Below are positions 9,599 through 17,101 of a stretch of DNA of 44,637 bases, piece after piece. The notes below the pieces were generated by a model. The model was given only the letters and a program-made list of their open reading frames with translations, did no database searches and had not been told where the DNA came from. Position 1 is the stretch's first letter. Every line of letters begins with the position of its first letter. Source of the stretch: CAYPZL01 sp964415045 (GTDB taxonomy: Bacteria > Planctomycetota > Phycisphaerae > Sedimentisphaerales > Anaerobacaceae); NCBI GenBank assembly GCA_964415045.1, contig CAYPZL010000020.1:1-44637 (forward strand), given 5' to 3'. The position numbers were made by a program, and so were the translations under genes.

Positions 9599-9930
9599 CG
9601 TCCCATCCTTTCAAAGAAAAGCTCCGTCTGCGAAGGAATCCGTTCCGAGTCTCCTGTTGCCAATGTACAGCATACCAAATCGCCCCCCCGGCGTCCAGTA
9701 AACCGCGCCGCGACGCCCGTCGTGAATCGTCCTTTATGGGCGTCTGGGTGGCAGTTTTCTTATCTGGTACCTTCCATCGGGCCCAAATTCCCCTACGCCG
9801 CCTTTGCCGGACCGGTTCATATTTTATAAATCACCCCGAAAATTCGTTGTTCCACGATCCGGCGTCCGCCTCGACTTGGCGACACGAGCCGATGGAACCG
9901 GCGGCGGGCCCCGAGCCTCACGAATTCGCC
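9599..9930. other. Divergent intergenic region
   Basis: Upstream region shared by the beta-helix gene (minus) and the sulfatase gene (plus). No gene seen. An AT-rich patch with TATAAA at 9825-9830 and TTGCCG at 9804-9809 (15-base spacing) could be a second, weaker plus-strand promoter. Confidence 0.5.
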
Positions 9931-9958
9931 TTGCGGCCGAGCCCCCACTGGCTATACT
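9931..9958 (+). promoter_or_regulatory. Probable promoter of the first sulfatase gene
   Basis: TTGCGG (9931-9936) and TATACT (9953-9958) are 16 bases apart, predicting a transcript start near 9965 and a 35-base leader before the ATG at 10000. The same hexamer pair and spacing recurs before the LuxR gene. Confidence 0.55.
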
Positions 9959-9999
9959 GCGGGACGATTCGCACAGCAGTCCTTTTGATGGAGAAATCG

Positions 10000-11580
10000 A
10001 TGAACCGCAGGGAATTCATTCGATCGGTCGGCGTGACGTTCGCCGCCCTGGCCACGGGTTGTTCCTCCCGGCAGCGAAGCGGCGCACAGGCCGCGGGCCG
10101 CTCGCTCTCGGACTCCCGGCCCAATATCGTGTTCATTTTAGCCGACGACATGGCCTACAAGGACCTCAGCGCCTTCGGGCAAAAGGCCCGACAGACGCCC
10201 AACCTGGACCGCCTGGCCTTAGGCGGGGTGCGTTTTACGCAGGCCTACGCCGGTGCGAGCATGTGCGCGCCGTCGCGGGCCGTGCTGATGACGGGCATGC
10301 ACCTGGGCCACTGCCGCGTCCGCCACAACGCCTCCGTGCGGGGCGGGCAGGACTACATCCTCGACGAGGACATCACCGTCGCCGAGGTCCTCAAGGGGGC
10401 CGGCTACCGAACCGCTTTCGTCGGCAAGTGGGGCATCGGCCTGCCCACCACCGAAGGCGTCCCGCACAAGCAGGGCTTCGATTTGGCCTACGGATTCTAC
10501 GACCAGCGGCGTGCCCATGGCTACTACCCCGAGTATCTTATGCACAACGGGCGCAAGGACGCCCTGCCGCAAAATCGCGGCTTCAACATGGCGCGGATCT
10601 ACGAATACAACCGCAAGTCCCTGGACAAGATGGCGCCCGAGACGCGTAACCGGTACGACGAGAACGGCCGGTTCGTCCCGGACGGTGTGGCCGACCCACA
10701 TAAGGCCGTCAACTCGCAGGATTGCATCCACGCCAAAGCCCTGGAGTTCGTGCGGGAAAACAAGGACCGCCCGTTCTTCCTGTATTACGCCACGCAGATT
10801 CCGCACGGGCCGCTCGTGGCCCAGGACCTGGGTCGCTTCAAAGACGCGCCGTGGGACCTCAAGCACAAGGAATGGGCCGCCATGATCGACCACCTCGACC
10901 GTCACGTCGGCGAGCTGGTCGCCTGCCTCGAAACCCACGGCCTGCTCGACAACACCATCCTCTTCTTCGCCAGCGACAACGGGTACGAGCCGTCGTACCT
11001 GAACAACAAGCGCTACGAGGACGATCCGATCTTCCATTACAAGGGTCCCTGGCCCGGTGGTAAGTTCAGCAACCGCGAGGGCGGCCTGCGCGTCCCCTTC
11101 TTCGTCTACTGGAAGGGCCGAATCGAGCCGCGTATCAGCGAGCACGTCACCGCCTTCTGGGATTTCCTCGCCACCGCCGCCGACTTAGCCGGCGTGACGC
11201 CCCCCGAAACAGACGGCATCAGCATCGTCGCCGAGTTGGAGAACCGCCCCGCCGCCCAGCCCAAACACGAGTACCTTTACTGGGAGCACGACAATACCAG
11301 GCACGCCCAGAGCGTCCGCATGGAGCAGTGGCACGCGTTTCGCCCCCACCCGGACAAACCGATGGAACTGTATGACATCGTCAACGACCCGGAGTGCAAC
11401 AGCAACAAAGCCGCCGAGCGGCCCGATGTCGTCGAGAAGATCGCGCGCATCATGAAGGAGGCCCACACACCCAGCCGGTGGTACATCAATCCGGGCGAAA
11501 GCCCCGAGAGCATCGAGGCCAAGAAGCAGCGGGCCAAACTCCACCCCATGCCCCAGGGCCGCCGCGCCAACAGCATATAG
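10000..11580 (+). CDS. Exported formylglycine-dependent sulfatase (S1 family)
   Basis: A 526-residue arylsulfatase-family enzyme that would hydrolyse sulfate esters, probably on algal or host polysaccharides. The leader has a twin-arginine motif (RREFIRSVG, residues 3-11) and a lipobox-like ATGC with Cys21, so it is likely Tat-exported and perhaps lipid-anchored. The metal ligands ADD are at 48-50. The sulfatase signature CAPSR is at 89-93, with Cys89 the residue converted to formylglycine, followed by TG. The C-terminal part has FASDNGYEPSY and a typical Lys/His-bearing YKGPWPGGKFSNREGGLRVPF-like segment. The start is supported by GGAG 6 bases before the ATG and a promoter just upstream; a longer reading frame to the left would predate the promoter. 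No formylglycine-generating enzyme gene is present in the window. The substrate cannot be told. Confidence 0.92.
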   Translation: MNRREFIRSVGVTFAALATGCSSRQRSGAQAAGRSLSDSRPNIVFILADDMAYKDLSAFGQKARQTPNLDRLALGGVRFTQAYAGASMCAPSRAVLMTGMHLGHCRVRHNASVRGGQDYILDEDITVAEVLKGAGYRTAFVGKWGIGLPTTEGVPHKQGFDLAYGFYDQRRAHGYYPEYLMHNGRKDALPQNRGFNMARIYEYNRKSLDKMAPETRNRYDENGRFVPDGVADPHKAVNSQDCIHAKALEFVRENKDRPFFLYYATQIPHGPLVAQDLGRFKDAPWDLKHKEWAAMIDHLDRHVGELVACLETHGLLDNTILFFASDNGYEPSYLNNKRYEDDPIFHYKGPWPGGKFSNREGGLRVPFFVYWKGRIEPRISEHVTAFWDFLATAADLAGVTPPETDGISIVAELENRPAAQPKHEYLYWEHDNTRHAQSVRMEQWHAFRPHPDKPMELYDIVNDPECNSNKAAERPDVVEKIARIMKEAHTPSRWYINPGESPESIEAKKQRAKLHPMPQGRRANSI

Positions 11581-11617
11581 CCGCCAACGGTGAGAGAGAC
11601 ACGAAGCGACCCGTCCC

Positions 11618-11656
11618 GGGTGGCAGCGCCAAGACCGCAGGTCTTGACGATGGGCG
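11618..11656 (+). repeat. Dispersed palindromic repeat, copy 1
   Basis: Reads GGGTGGCAGCGCCAAGACC then GCAGGTCTTGACGATGGGCG. The inner stem CAAGACC/GGTCTTG is perfect around a GCA loop. It lies between the convergent sulfatase and pseudopilin genes, so it might also act as a bidirectional terminator. Other copies are at 20209-20246, 25533-25579, 44451-44495 and 44531-44566. Confidence 0.7.
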
Positions 11657-11694
11657 TCCGGATGCGCTGGACCGTCGCCGCAGCGAGAATTCCG

Positions 11695-12642
11695 TCAGCG
11701 TCGTCCCCCGCCGAAGTCGGGCGGGTCGTGGACCAGGACGGAATCGCATTCGTTCGCCGGGGCAAACTGGGACGTCGGAGGGGCCGTACCGTACGAATCT
11801 CCGGCATCGACATTCAGCGAGATCGTATAAATGTTGTCCGGTGCGCCCCCAAAAACCGCTGGTGCGTCCGCGCTTGTGGCGCCGCAGTAGGATCGTATCT
11901 CGAAGTGTACGCGTCCGTCGAGGAAGAGGACGTTCTGGCCGTCGTTCCGGTGGGTCACGGCATTGCCGGCGCGAGCCATTTCAGCCGACCCGCAATACGG
12001 CGGGATATCCGGCAGGAAAAAGGACCACTCGCAGGGCTCGGCGGCCGGGCTTTTGATCCACGGGCTCCGGTCGGCCGCGACGGCCAGGTTCGGGTCGCGC
12101 GACGTCGTCAAGGGGTATAGCCCGTAAGGCATATGGTAGGCGTAGCTGCAGTGCTCGGTTGCCTCATGGTGGGGACCGAAACTCCACGCGTCCGTCAGCT
12201 CGAAGTCTGAAGGGATACCGCTCAATTCGGAGAGCTTGAACTCGGTCGTCCCTTCGTCGCCCCCGCAGACGAAGACCCGTGTCGGCATCTCCATGTACTT
12301 GACGAGCATGTAGAAACACGAGCTGATGCTCGCCCTCCCGCCGCTTTCATCAGCCCGGCTGAGGCCAAAAGCGCTGTAACGGTCGGGCGCCATCCAGTTG
12401 TAGGGCGCGCCCCAGGCAGTGCTTGGCCCACCGGTGCGGGGCAGGGCGCCATCGTAATCCTCGGCGTAGACGAGCATCGCCTTGCCAATCTGGCCAAGAT
12501 TGGCCCCGCAGACGACCCGCACCTCCGCCTCCCGCGTCCGCGCAAACAGCGCCGGCACGATCATCAAGAGAAACACACACAGAACCGCCAGCACCAGGAC
12601 ATCGGCGCGCATCACGCGCCTCGCATCGATTCGCCGTCTCAT
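11695..12642 (-). CDS. Pseudopilin-like protein with H-x-DG motif
   Basis: A 315-residue protein with one N-terminal membrane segment (VLVLAVLCVFLLMIVPALF, about 15-33) and a large extracytoplasmic domain. After the membrane helix comes CGANLGQIGKAMLVYAEDYDG, typical of planctomycete type II secretion-like pseudopilins. Near residue 233 the segment HRNDGQNVLFLDGRVHFE is the family's H-X9-DG element, here with ten residues between His and Asp. The classic prepilin cleavage site (G-F-T-L-x-E) is absent, so it may not be processed by prepilin peptidase. The start at 12642 has GGAGGA 8 bases upstream. It is convergent with the sulfatase. Confidence 0.78.
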   Translation of the reverse strand: MRRRIDARRVMRADVLVLAVLCVFLLMIVPALFARTREAEVRVVCGANLGQIGKAMLVYAEDYDGALPRTGGPSTAWGAPYNWMAPDRYSAFGLSRADESGGRASISSCFYMLVKYMEMPTRVFVCGGDEGTTEFKLSELSGIPSDFELTDAWSFGPHHEATEHCSYAYHMPYGLYPLTTSRDPNLAVAADRSPWIKSPAAEPCEWSFFLPDIPPYCGSAEMARAGNAVTHRNDGQNVLFLDGRVHFEIRSYCGATSADAPAVFGGAPDNIYTISLNVDAGDSYGTAPPTSQFAPANECDSVLVHDPPDFGGGRR

Positions 12643-12825
12643 TCCGCACGTCCTCCACTAAAGGACCTCATGGATCGACGATCCCGGAAAAAGCCTTTTC
12701 TCTCCCGAAACCGTTTTTCCTCGTCGCGTCAACGACAACGATTGTACCAGCCCCCGCCGCCGATGACAAGCAACAAATCCAAATCCCCTGGCACGATTCC
12801 GATGCCGCAGCGCTTCGCCGAACCT

Positions 12826-12896
12826 GCAGGGTGGGTCCTTGACCCACGCGTTTTTGCAGGCGACGTCTTTCCGCGTGGGTCAAGAACCCACCCTGC
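12826..12896. repeat. Long inverted repeat, 25-bp arms
   Basis: Arms 12826-12850 (GCAGGGTGGGTCCTTGACCC...) and 12872-12896 are reverse complements with one mismatch, around a 21-base loop. It sits in the 450-bp gap between the pseudopilin start and the ClC gene end; a hairpin here could stop ClC transcription, but there is no T-tract. It looks like a dispersed palindromic element. Confidence 0.75.
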
Positions 12897-12927
12897 CGTT
12901 TCCGATAGTGGAACGCTTCGCCGGATT

Positions 12928-13025
12928 TGTCATCCTGAGCCGAAGGCGAAGAATCTGGGCACAGACTGAGAACAGACCTCTGTCGCATTCGCGGGCGAGA
13001 TGCTTCACTTCGTTCAGCATGACAA
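12928..13025. repeat. Inverted pair of GTCATGC-type repeats
   Basis: Left arm 12928-12957 (TTGTCATCCTGAGCCGAAGG...) and right arm 12997-13025, read on the minus strand as TTGTCATGCTGAACGAAGTG..., match imperfectly around a loop of about 39 bases. A single half-copy is at 7464-7492. This resembles a miniature inverted-repeat element. Apart from this and the previous repeat, the gap 12643-13092 holds no gene. Confidence 0.7.
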
Positions 13026-13092
13026 CGCGGCGTTCGTTGCGCCATCACCTGGCCGGCGCTGTGTGACTTTGTTCCGCAAACAGGGGACCGTA

Positions 13093-15126
13093 TCAGATGT
13101 GCTGCTGGAGGGCCTTGATGTCCTTGGCGGTGCCGCCGACGAGGAGGGTGTCGCCGGCGCGGAAGACGTAGGCGGCGTTGGGGGTGACGAATTGCGGCTC
13201 GCCCGCCTCGCGTCGTTCTTTGACGATGAAGACCGAGACGTGGTAGCGCGAGCGCAGCTCCAGCGCGCCGAGCTTCTGACCCGCCATCCACCGGGGCACT
13301 TCGATCTCGGCCACGACGGTGTCGCCGCCGATGTGCAGTGTCTGCGAGGTGTCGTGGGCCCTGATGCGGGCGCCGAGCTCGATGGCGATGTTGCGGTTGG
13401 CGACCTGCTGGTTGTACTGTCGCATGATATCGCTCATGATGACCGAGCCGACGAGCCGGCCTTCGCCGTCCACGACGGGCAGGCGGTCGAGCCCCGTCTC
13501 GGCGAAGCGGTCCACCACCGTGTCCAGCGACTCCGTGACGCGCACGGGCGCGATGTCGTGCTTGAAGTCGCTGACGTGGTAGGCGTGCTTCAGGTCGTCG
13601 GGATGGCTCAGCGCGTGCTTGAGATCTTGCAGCAGGATGCCGCCGGTCAGCCGGGCGCGGGTGTCGAGCGTGAAGATCACGTTGCGGTGCGTGTTCAGCG
13701 CCAGCGTGACGAGCGACTCGAACGGGGCGGTCTCGGAGATGGACGCCTCGTCGTGGCGCAGCACGTCCTTGACGCCGATGGCCCGGAGAATATTGAGGTC
13801 TTCCCCGTGATGGGCGCGGATGCCCCGGCGGCGCAGCTTCTCCGTGTAGATCGACTCGGCGCTGAGCTTGCGCGAGACGAACGTCGCCATCACCACGGTG
13901 AACATCAGCGGCAGCAGCATGTTGTACTCGTCGGTCAGCTCCAGCAGGATGATGATCGCCGAGAGCGGCGCCAGCGTGCAGGCGCCGTTGACCGCGGCCA
14001 TTCCCACCAGGGCATAGGCGCCGGTGGAGGCGGTGACGCCGGGAAAGAGGCGATTGGCGATAGTCCCGAAGGCGCCGCCTAACATCGCGCCGATGAAAAG
14101 CGACGGCGCGAAGACGCCTCCCGAGCCGCCGGAACCGATGGTCACGGCGGTGGCGAGAATCTTGAGCACGACCAGCAGCAGCATAACGTGCAGCGCCAGT
14201 TGCCCGTCGAAGAGGACGCGAATCCCCTCGTAGCCCACGCCCATGATGTGGGGGTAGACAATGGCCGCGGCGCCGACGAGCAGGCCGCCCAGAGCGGGAC
14301 GAATCCATTGCGGCAGCTTCGTCCGCTCGAAAACGTCGTCGCCGATGTAGATGCTGCGCGAGAAGACATACCCGACCAGGCCGGCGACGAGTCCGAGGAC
14401 TAAGTAGAAACCGAATTCCCACGGCGAGACCATCGCAAACTGCGGCAGGACGAACTCGGTAATGTCACCGTGGAACTGCCGGGTCACGGCGGTAGCGGCC
14501 ACCGCTGAGACAAGGATCGGCGTAAAGGCGCTGAGGCCGAAATCCGAGACGATCAGCTCCAGCGAGAACAGCGTGCCGGCCATCGGGGCGTTGAAGGTCG
14601 CCGCGATGCCGGCCGAGACGCCGCAGCCGACCAGGGTCTTGAGCTGTACGGGATGGACGCGGAGCAACTGGCCCGCCGTCGAGGCGATGGCCGCGCCGAT
14701 CTGCACGATGGGCCCTTCCCGGCCGACCGAGCCGCCGCTGGCGATGCTTACCGCCGAGGCCAGCGTCTTGACCACGACCACGACCGGGCGAATGACGCTG
14801 TTGCGCGTGATCACCGCGATCATGACCTCGGGCACCCCGTGGCCCTTCGCCTCGCGGGCCAGAAAGTAGATCAGCGGACCGACGATCAAGCCGCCCACCG
14901 CCGGCATCAGGAGCCGCCGAAACCAGGCCACCGCCAGCAGCGAATCCGGCGCCATGTCCGGCCTCGCCCAGAACACCTCCTGCAGGAAGAAGATCAGCTT
15001 CTTGAAAAACAGCGCACCGAAGCCGCCCAGAAGGCCGATCACCACTGCAAACAGTACCGTCTGCGTCGCCGGCGTCAGCTTCAGATACCGCCGAACAAAT
15101 TGTCTCCCCGGTCGAATTCGTCCCAT
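13093..15126 (-). CDS. ClC-family chloride channel/antiporter with CBS pair and TrkA-C domain
   Basis: A 677-residue membrane protein moving chloride (or another anion) across the inner membrane, by channel or H+-exchange. Residues about 20-435 hold the ClC core: GHGVPE (95-100), GREGP (135-139) with gating Glu137, and the GSGGSGGVFAPSLF filter loop in the second half. Two CBS domains follow (about 465-585), often nucleotide-sensing. The C-terminal 80 residues (VAEIEVPRWMAGQKLGALEL, ending AGDTLLVGGTAKDI) form a TrkA-C/RCK-C ligand domain, as in K+ channel regulators. This combination suggests cytoplasmic ligand gating. The start follows family alignment; AAGG lies 6 bases upstream. It is transcribed alone. 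Confidence 0.93.
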   Translation of the reverse strand: MGRIRPGRQFVRRYLKLTPATQTVLFAVVIGLLGGFGALFFKKLIFFLQEVFWARPDMAPDSLLAVAWFRRLLMPAVGGLIVGPLIYFLAREAKGHGVPEVMIAVITRNSVIRPVVVVVKTLASAVSIASGGSVGREGPIVQIGAAIASTAGQLLRVHPVQLKTLVGCGVSAGIAATFNAPMAGTLFSLELIVSDFGLSAFTPILVSAVAATAVTRQFHGDITEFVLPQFAMVSPWEFGFYLVLGLVAGLVGYVFSRSIYIGDDVFERTKLPQWIRPALGGLLVGAAAIVYPHIMGVGYEGIRVLFDGQLALHVMLLLVVLKILATAVTIGSGGSGGVFAPSLFIGAMLGGAFGTIANRLFPGVTASTGAYALVGMAAVNGACTLAPLSAIIILLELTDEYNMLLPLMFTVVMATFVSRKLSAESIYTEKLRRRGIRAHHGEDLNILRAIGVKDVLRHDEASISETAPFESLVTLALNTHRNVIFTLDTRARLTGGILLQDLKHALSHPDDLKHAYHVSDFKHDIAPVRVTESLDTVVDRFAETGLDRLPVVDGEGRLVGSVIMSDIMRQYNQQVANRNIAIELGARIRAHDTSQTLHIGGDTVVAEIEVPRWMAGQKLGALELRSRYHVSVFIVKERREAGEPQFVTPNAAYVFRAGDTLLVGGTAKDIKALQQHI

Positions 15127-15292
15127 GCAGGCCTTGCACCTTGTCGCGTTTCACACAAGCCCGCCCATCGGTCCTTTCCGTGAGAACCGGCCCGGCCGCG
15201 TACGACGCCGCCACGTCCACCACCCGAAAGGAAAGAAGGTCACCTCGCCTGGACCACACAACGCCAGGCAACCAACCGAAATGAGCGGCCGG

Positions 15293-15321
15293 AGTATACC
15301 ACAGCCCCCCACGTCACGCAA
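15293..15321 (-). promoter_or_regulatory. Probable promoter of the ClC gene
   Basis: On the minus strand TTGCGT (15316-15321) and TATACT (15293-15298) are 17 bases apart, giving a leader of about 160 bases. The rest of the gap 15127-15448 shows no gene. Confidence 0.5.
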
Positions 15322-15448
15322 CCCTGACCTGCCGGCACTCAGGGCCGTCAAGGCCGCGGAACGGCCGGATCGTTGACGAGGAGGGAATCGTTGGGGTCCG
15401 CCGGCTGCGACCCGAGCAGCGGGTTTCACCGCCGCTCTGAGAGACATG

Positions 15449-16144
15449 TTATTCGGCCGAAGGGTTGTCGTCAAGGAGGTCGGGGCGGTGTTGGCGAGTT
15501 CGTTCGAGGGCCTGCTGGCGGCGCCAGGCGGCGATCTTGGCGTGGTCGCCCGAGAGCAGGATCTCGGGGACCTTCATGTCACGGAAGACCTCGGGACGCG
15601 TGTACTGGGGATATTCGAGGAGCCCTTCGCTGAAGGAGTCGTCCTTGGCGGAATCCTCGTCGCCCAGGGCGCCGGGCAGCAGGCGGACGACCGCGTCGAT
15701 CAGGACCATCGCGGGCAGTTCGCCGCCGTTGAGGACGTAGTCGCCGATGGAGATTTGCTCGGCGTCGAGGCCCACGCGAATGCGCTCGTCGAACCCTTCG
15801 TACCGCCCGGCGATGAGGATGAGCCGTTCCTCCTGCGCCAGCTCCCGGGCCCGGGCCTGGTTGAAGGGCTGTCCCTGGGGTGTCAGGAGGATGACCCGGC
15901 CCTTTTCGGGAGCGAGCTTCTCGACGTGCTCGAAGCAATCGAAGACGGGGCCGGGCATCATGACCATGCCCGGTCCCCCGCCGTACGGCTTGTCATCAAC
16001 CTTGCGGTAGCTGTCCTTCGCAAAGTCGCGAATGTTCGTCAGCGCGATCTCGACGAGGCCCTGATCCCGGGCCCGCTTGAGAATCGAATAGCCCAGTGGA
16101 GATTCGAACATCTCCGGAAACAGTGTGAGGACGTCGATTCGCAT
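15449..16144 (-). CDS. trmD: tRNA (guanine-N1)-methyltransferase TrmD
   Basis: A 231-residue SPOUT-family enzyme that methylates G37 of tRNAs using S-adenosylmethionine, preventing +1 frameshifting. Conserved blocks: the start MRIDVLTLFPEMF, YGGGPGMVM, LTPQGQPFNQ, AGRYEGFDERI, and IGDYVLNGGELPAMV, which form the trefoil-knot cofactor site. The C-terminal domain with PEVFRDMKVPEILLSGDH is complete. It starts 11 bp after the rpsP stop, clearly in the same operon. The usual companion rimM is missing between rpsP and trmD, and rplS does not follow. Confidence 0.97.
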   Translation of the reverse strand: MRIDVLTLFPEMFESPLGYSILKRARDQGLVEIALTNIRDFAKDSYRKVDDKPYGGGPGMVMMPGPVFDCFEHVEKLAPEKGRVILLTPQGQPFNQARARELAQEERLILIAGRYEGFDERIRVGLDAEQISIGDYVLNGGELPAMVLIDAVVRLLPGALGDEDSAKDDSFSEGLLEYPQYTRPEVFRDMKVPEILLSGDHAKIAAWRRQQALERTRQHRPDLLDDNPSAE

Positions 16145-16155
16145 CGCGCGTTCGG

Positions 16156-16686
16156 CTACTCGGCCGAGGATTCCTCCTTGGCCTCGCTCGCCTCAGCGGC
16201 TTCGGCTTCGGCTTTGGCCTTTTCCTCCGCCTCGGCTTTGGCTTTGGCCTCCGCTTCCGCCTTGGCTTTGGCGTCGGCTTTGGCCTTGGCTTCCTCTTCG
16301 GCCTTGGCCTTCGCATCGGCCTCGGCCTGCGCCTTCTTCTCCAGGAGGACCCTGTCGGTCTTGTCGAAGGGCTTGCCCAGCTTGCGTGCGATCGCTCTGG
16401 CGCGGGCGCGGCGGGCGGCCTTCTCCTCGGCGTACTTATGCTTGATCCCGTGACGCAACAAGATCTCGGAGACCGCATCGCTCGGGACCGCCCCCTGGCC
16501 CAGCCAGTACTCGGCCCGCTCCCGGTTCAGGACCACCTGCTTCTCCGGGTCCTTCACCAGCGGATCGTAGTGCCCAAGCTTCTCGAGGATCTTCCCGTCG
16601 CGCGGGTTGCGCGACTCGATCGCGTTGATCCGGAAGAACGGTCGATGCCGTCTGCCCATTCTTGTGAGTCTGAGTTTCACTGCCAT
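16156..16686 (-). CDS. rpsP: 30S ribosomal protein S16 with long charged C-terminal tail
   Basis: S16 binds 16S rRNA early in small-subunit assembly. The canonical domain occupies about residues 1-85 (MAVKLRLTRMGRRHRPFFRI, then GHYDPLVKDPEKQ and AEYWLGQGAVPSDAV). The protein then continues to 176 residues, about twice the usual 80-90. Residues 86-116 are basic, and 117-176 are almost only Ala, Lys and Glu, predicting a long charged helix ending in an acidic stretch. The ATG at 16686 is chosen because GAAAGG lies 6 bases upstream and it matches the S16 N-terminus. It is in the ffh unit, 54 bp after the small SRP-like gene. Confidence 0.96.
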   Translation of the reverse strand: MAVKLRLTRMGRRHRPFFRINAIESRNPRDGKILEKLGHYDPLVKDPEKQVVLNRERAEYWLGQGAVPSDAVSEILLRHGIKHKYAEEKAARRARARAIARKLGKPFDKTDRVLLEKKAQAEADAKAKAEEEAKAKADAKAKAEAEAKAKAEAEEKAKAEAEAAEASEAKEESSAE

Positions 16687-16740
16687 GTTTTGCCTTTCGT
16701 AACAGCGTATAATCAATTTCCGCGATCCGCCCTGTGCGGG

Positions 16741-17085
16741 TCACGAAACACGTTTGCACGTCAACGCGTAACCGTTGAAGAAGATCGCCAGATTGGCCCG
16801 GTCGATCCGGGCATCCGCGGCGATTCGCTCAATTTGTTCGTCCGAGAGCGTCTCGGCGTTCTGCCGCTCGGCGGGCGTCATGATCGCGACCGCCCGGCGC
16901 AGCTCCTGAAGCTCCTCGGCCGTCGGGCATGCCAGCATCGCCAGCTCGCTGGTGCCGCGCATATCCCGAAACCGGCTGCGAAACCTGTTACCATACTCGT
17001 TTTCGCTGAATCGGGCAACCTCTTCGAGGTACTGCTGGACAGATATTTTTTCTTTTTCGGCCAAATGAGGGTCCTTTTCGCTCAT
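16741..17085 (-). CDS. Small protein resembling the SRP54 M-domain C-terminus
   Basis: A 114-residue soluble protein, rich in charged helices. Residues about 64-107 (AVAIMTPAERQNAETLSDEQ followed by IERIAADARIDRANLAIFF) resemble the last part of the Ffh M domain, where the neighbouring ffh encodes MTPAERRDPDLIGPSRRRR and IAAGSG. The M domain binds SRP RNA and signal peptides; in this protein the glycines of the RNA-contacting IAxGSG element are replaced (IAADAR), so RNA binding in the normal manner is doubtful. The similarity was judged by eye. It lies 16 bp after the sulfatase stop and 54 bp before rpsP, in the ffh unit. No strong ribosome binding site is visible, so translation may depend on coupling. 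Function unknown; a modulator of SRP is one possibility. Confidence 0.65.
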   Translation of the reverse strand: MSEKDPHLAEKEKISVQQYLEEVARFSENEYGNRFRSRFRDMRGTSELAMLACPTAEELQELRRAVAIMTPAERQNAETLSDEQIERIAADARIDRANLAIFFNGYALTCKRVS

Positions 17086-17101
17086 AGACGGGAGCCCGAG
17101 G

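Noticed and set aside
12668..14422. Arg/Ala-rich open frame overlapping the ClC gene
   Set aside because: Out-of-frame shadow of the ClC gene that also runs through inverted repeats.
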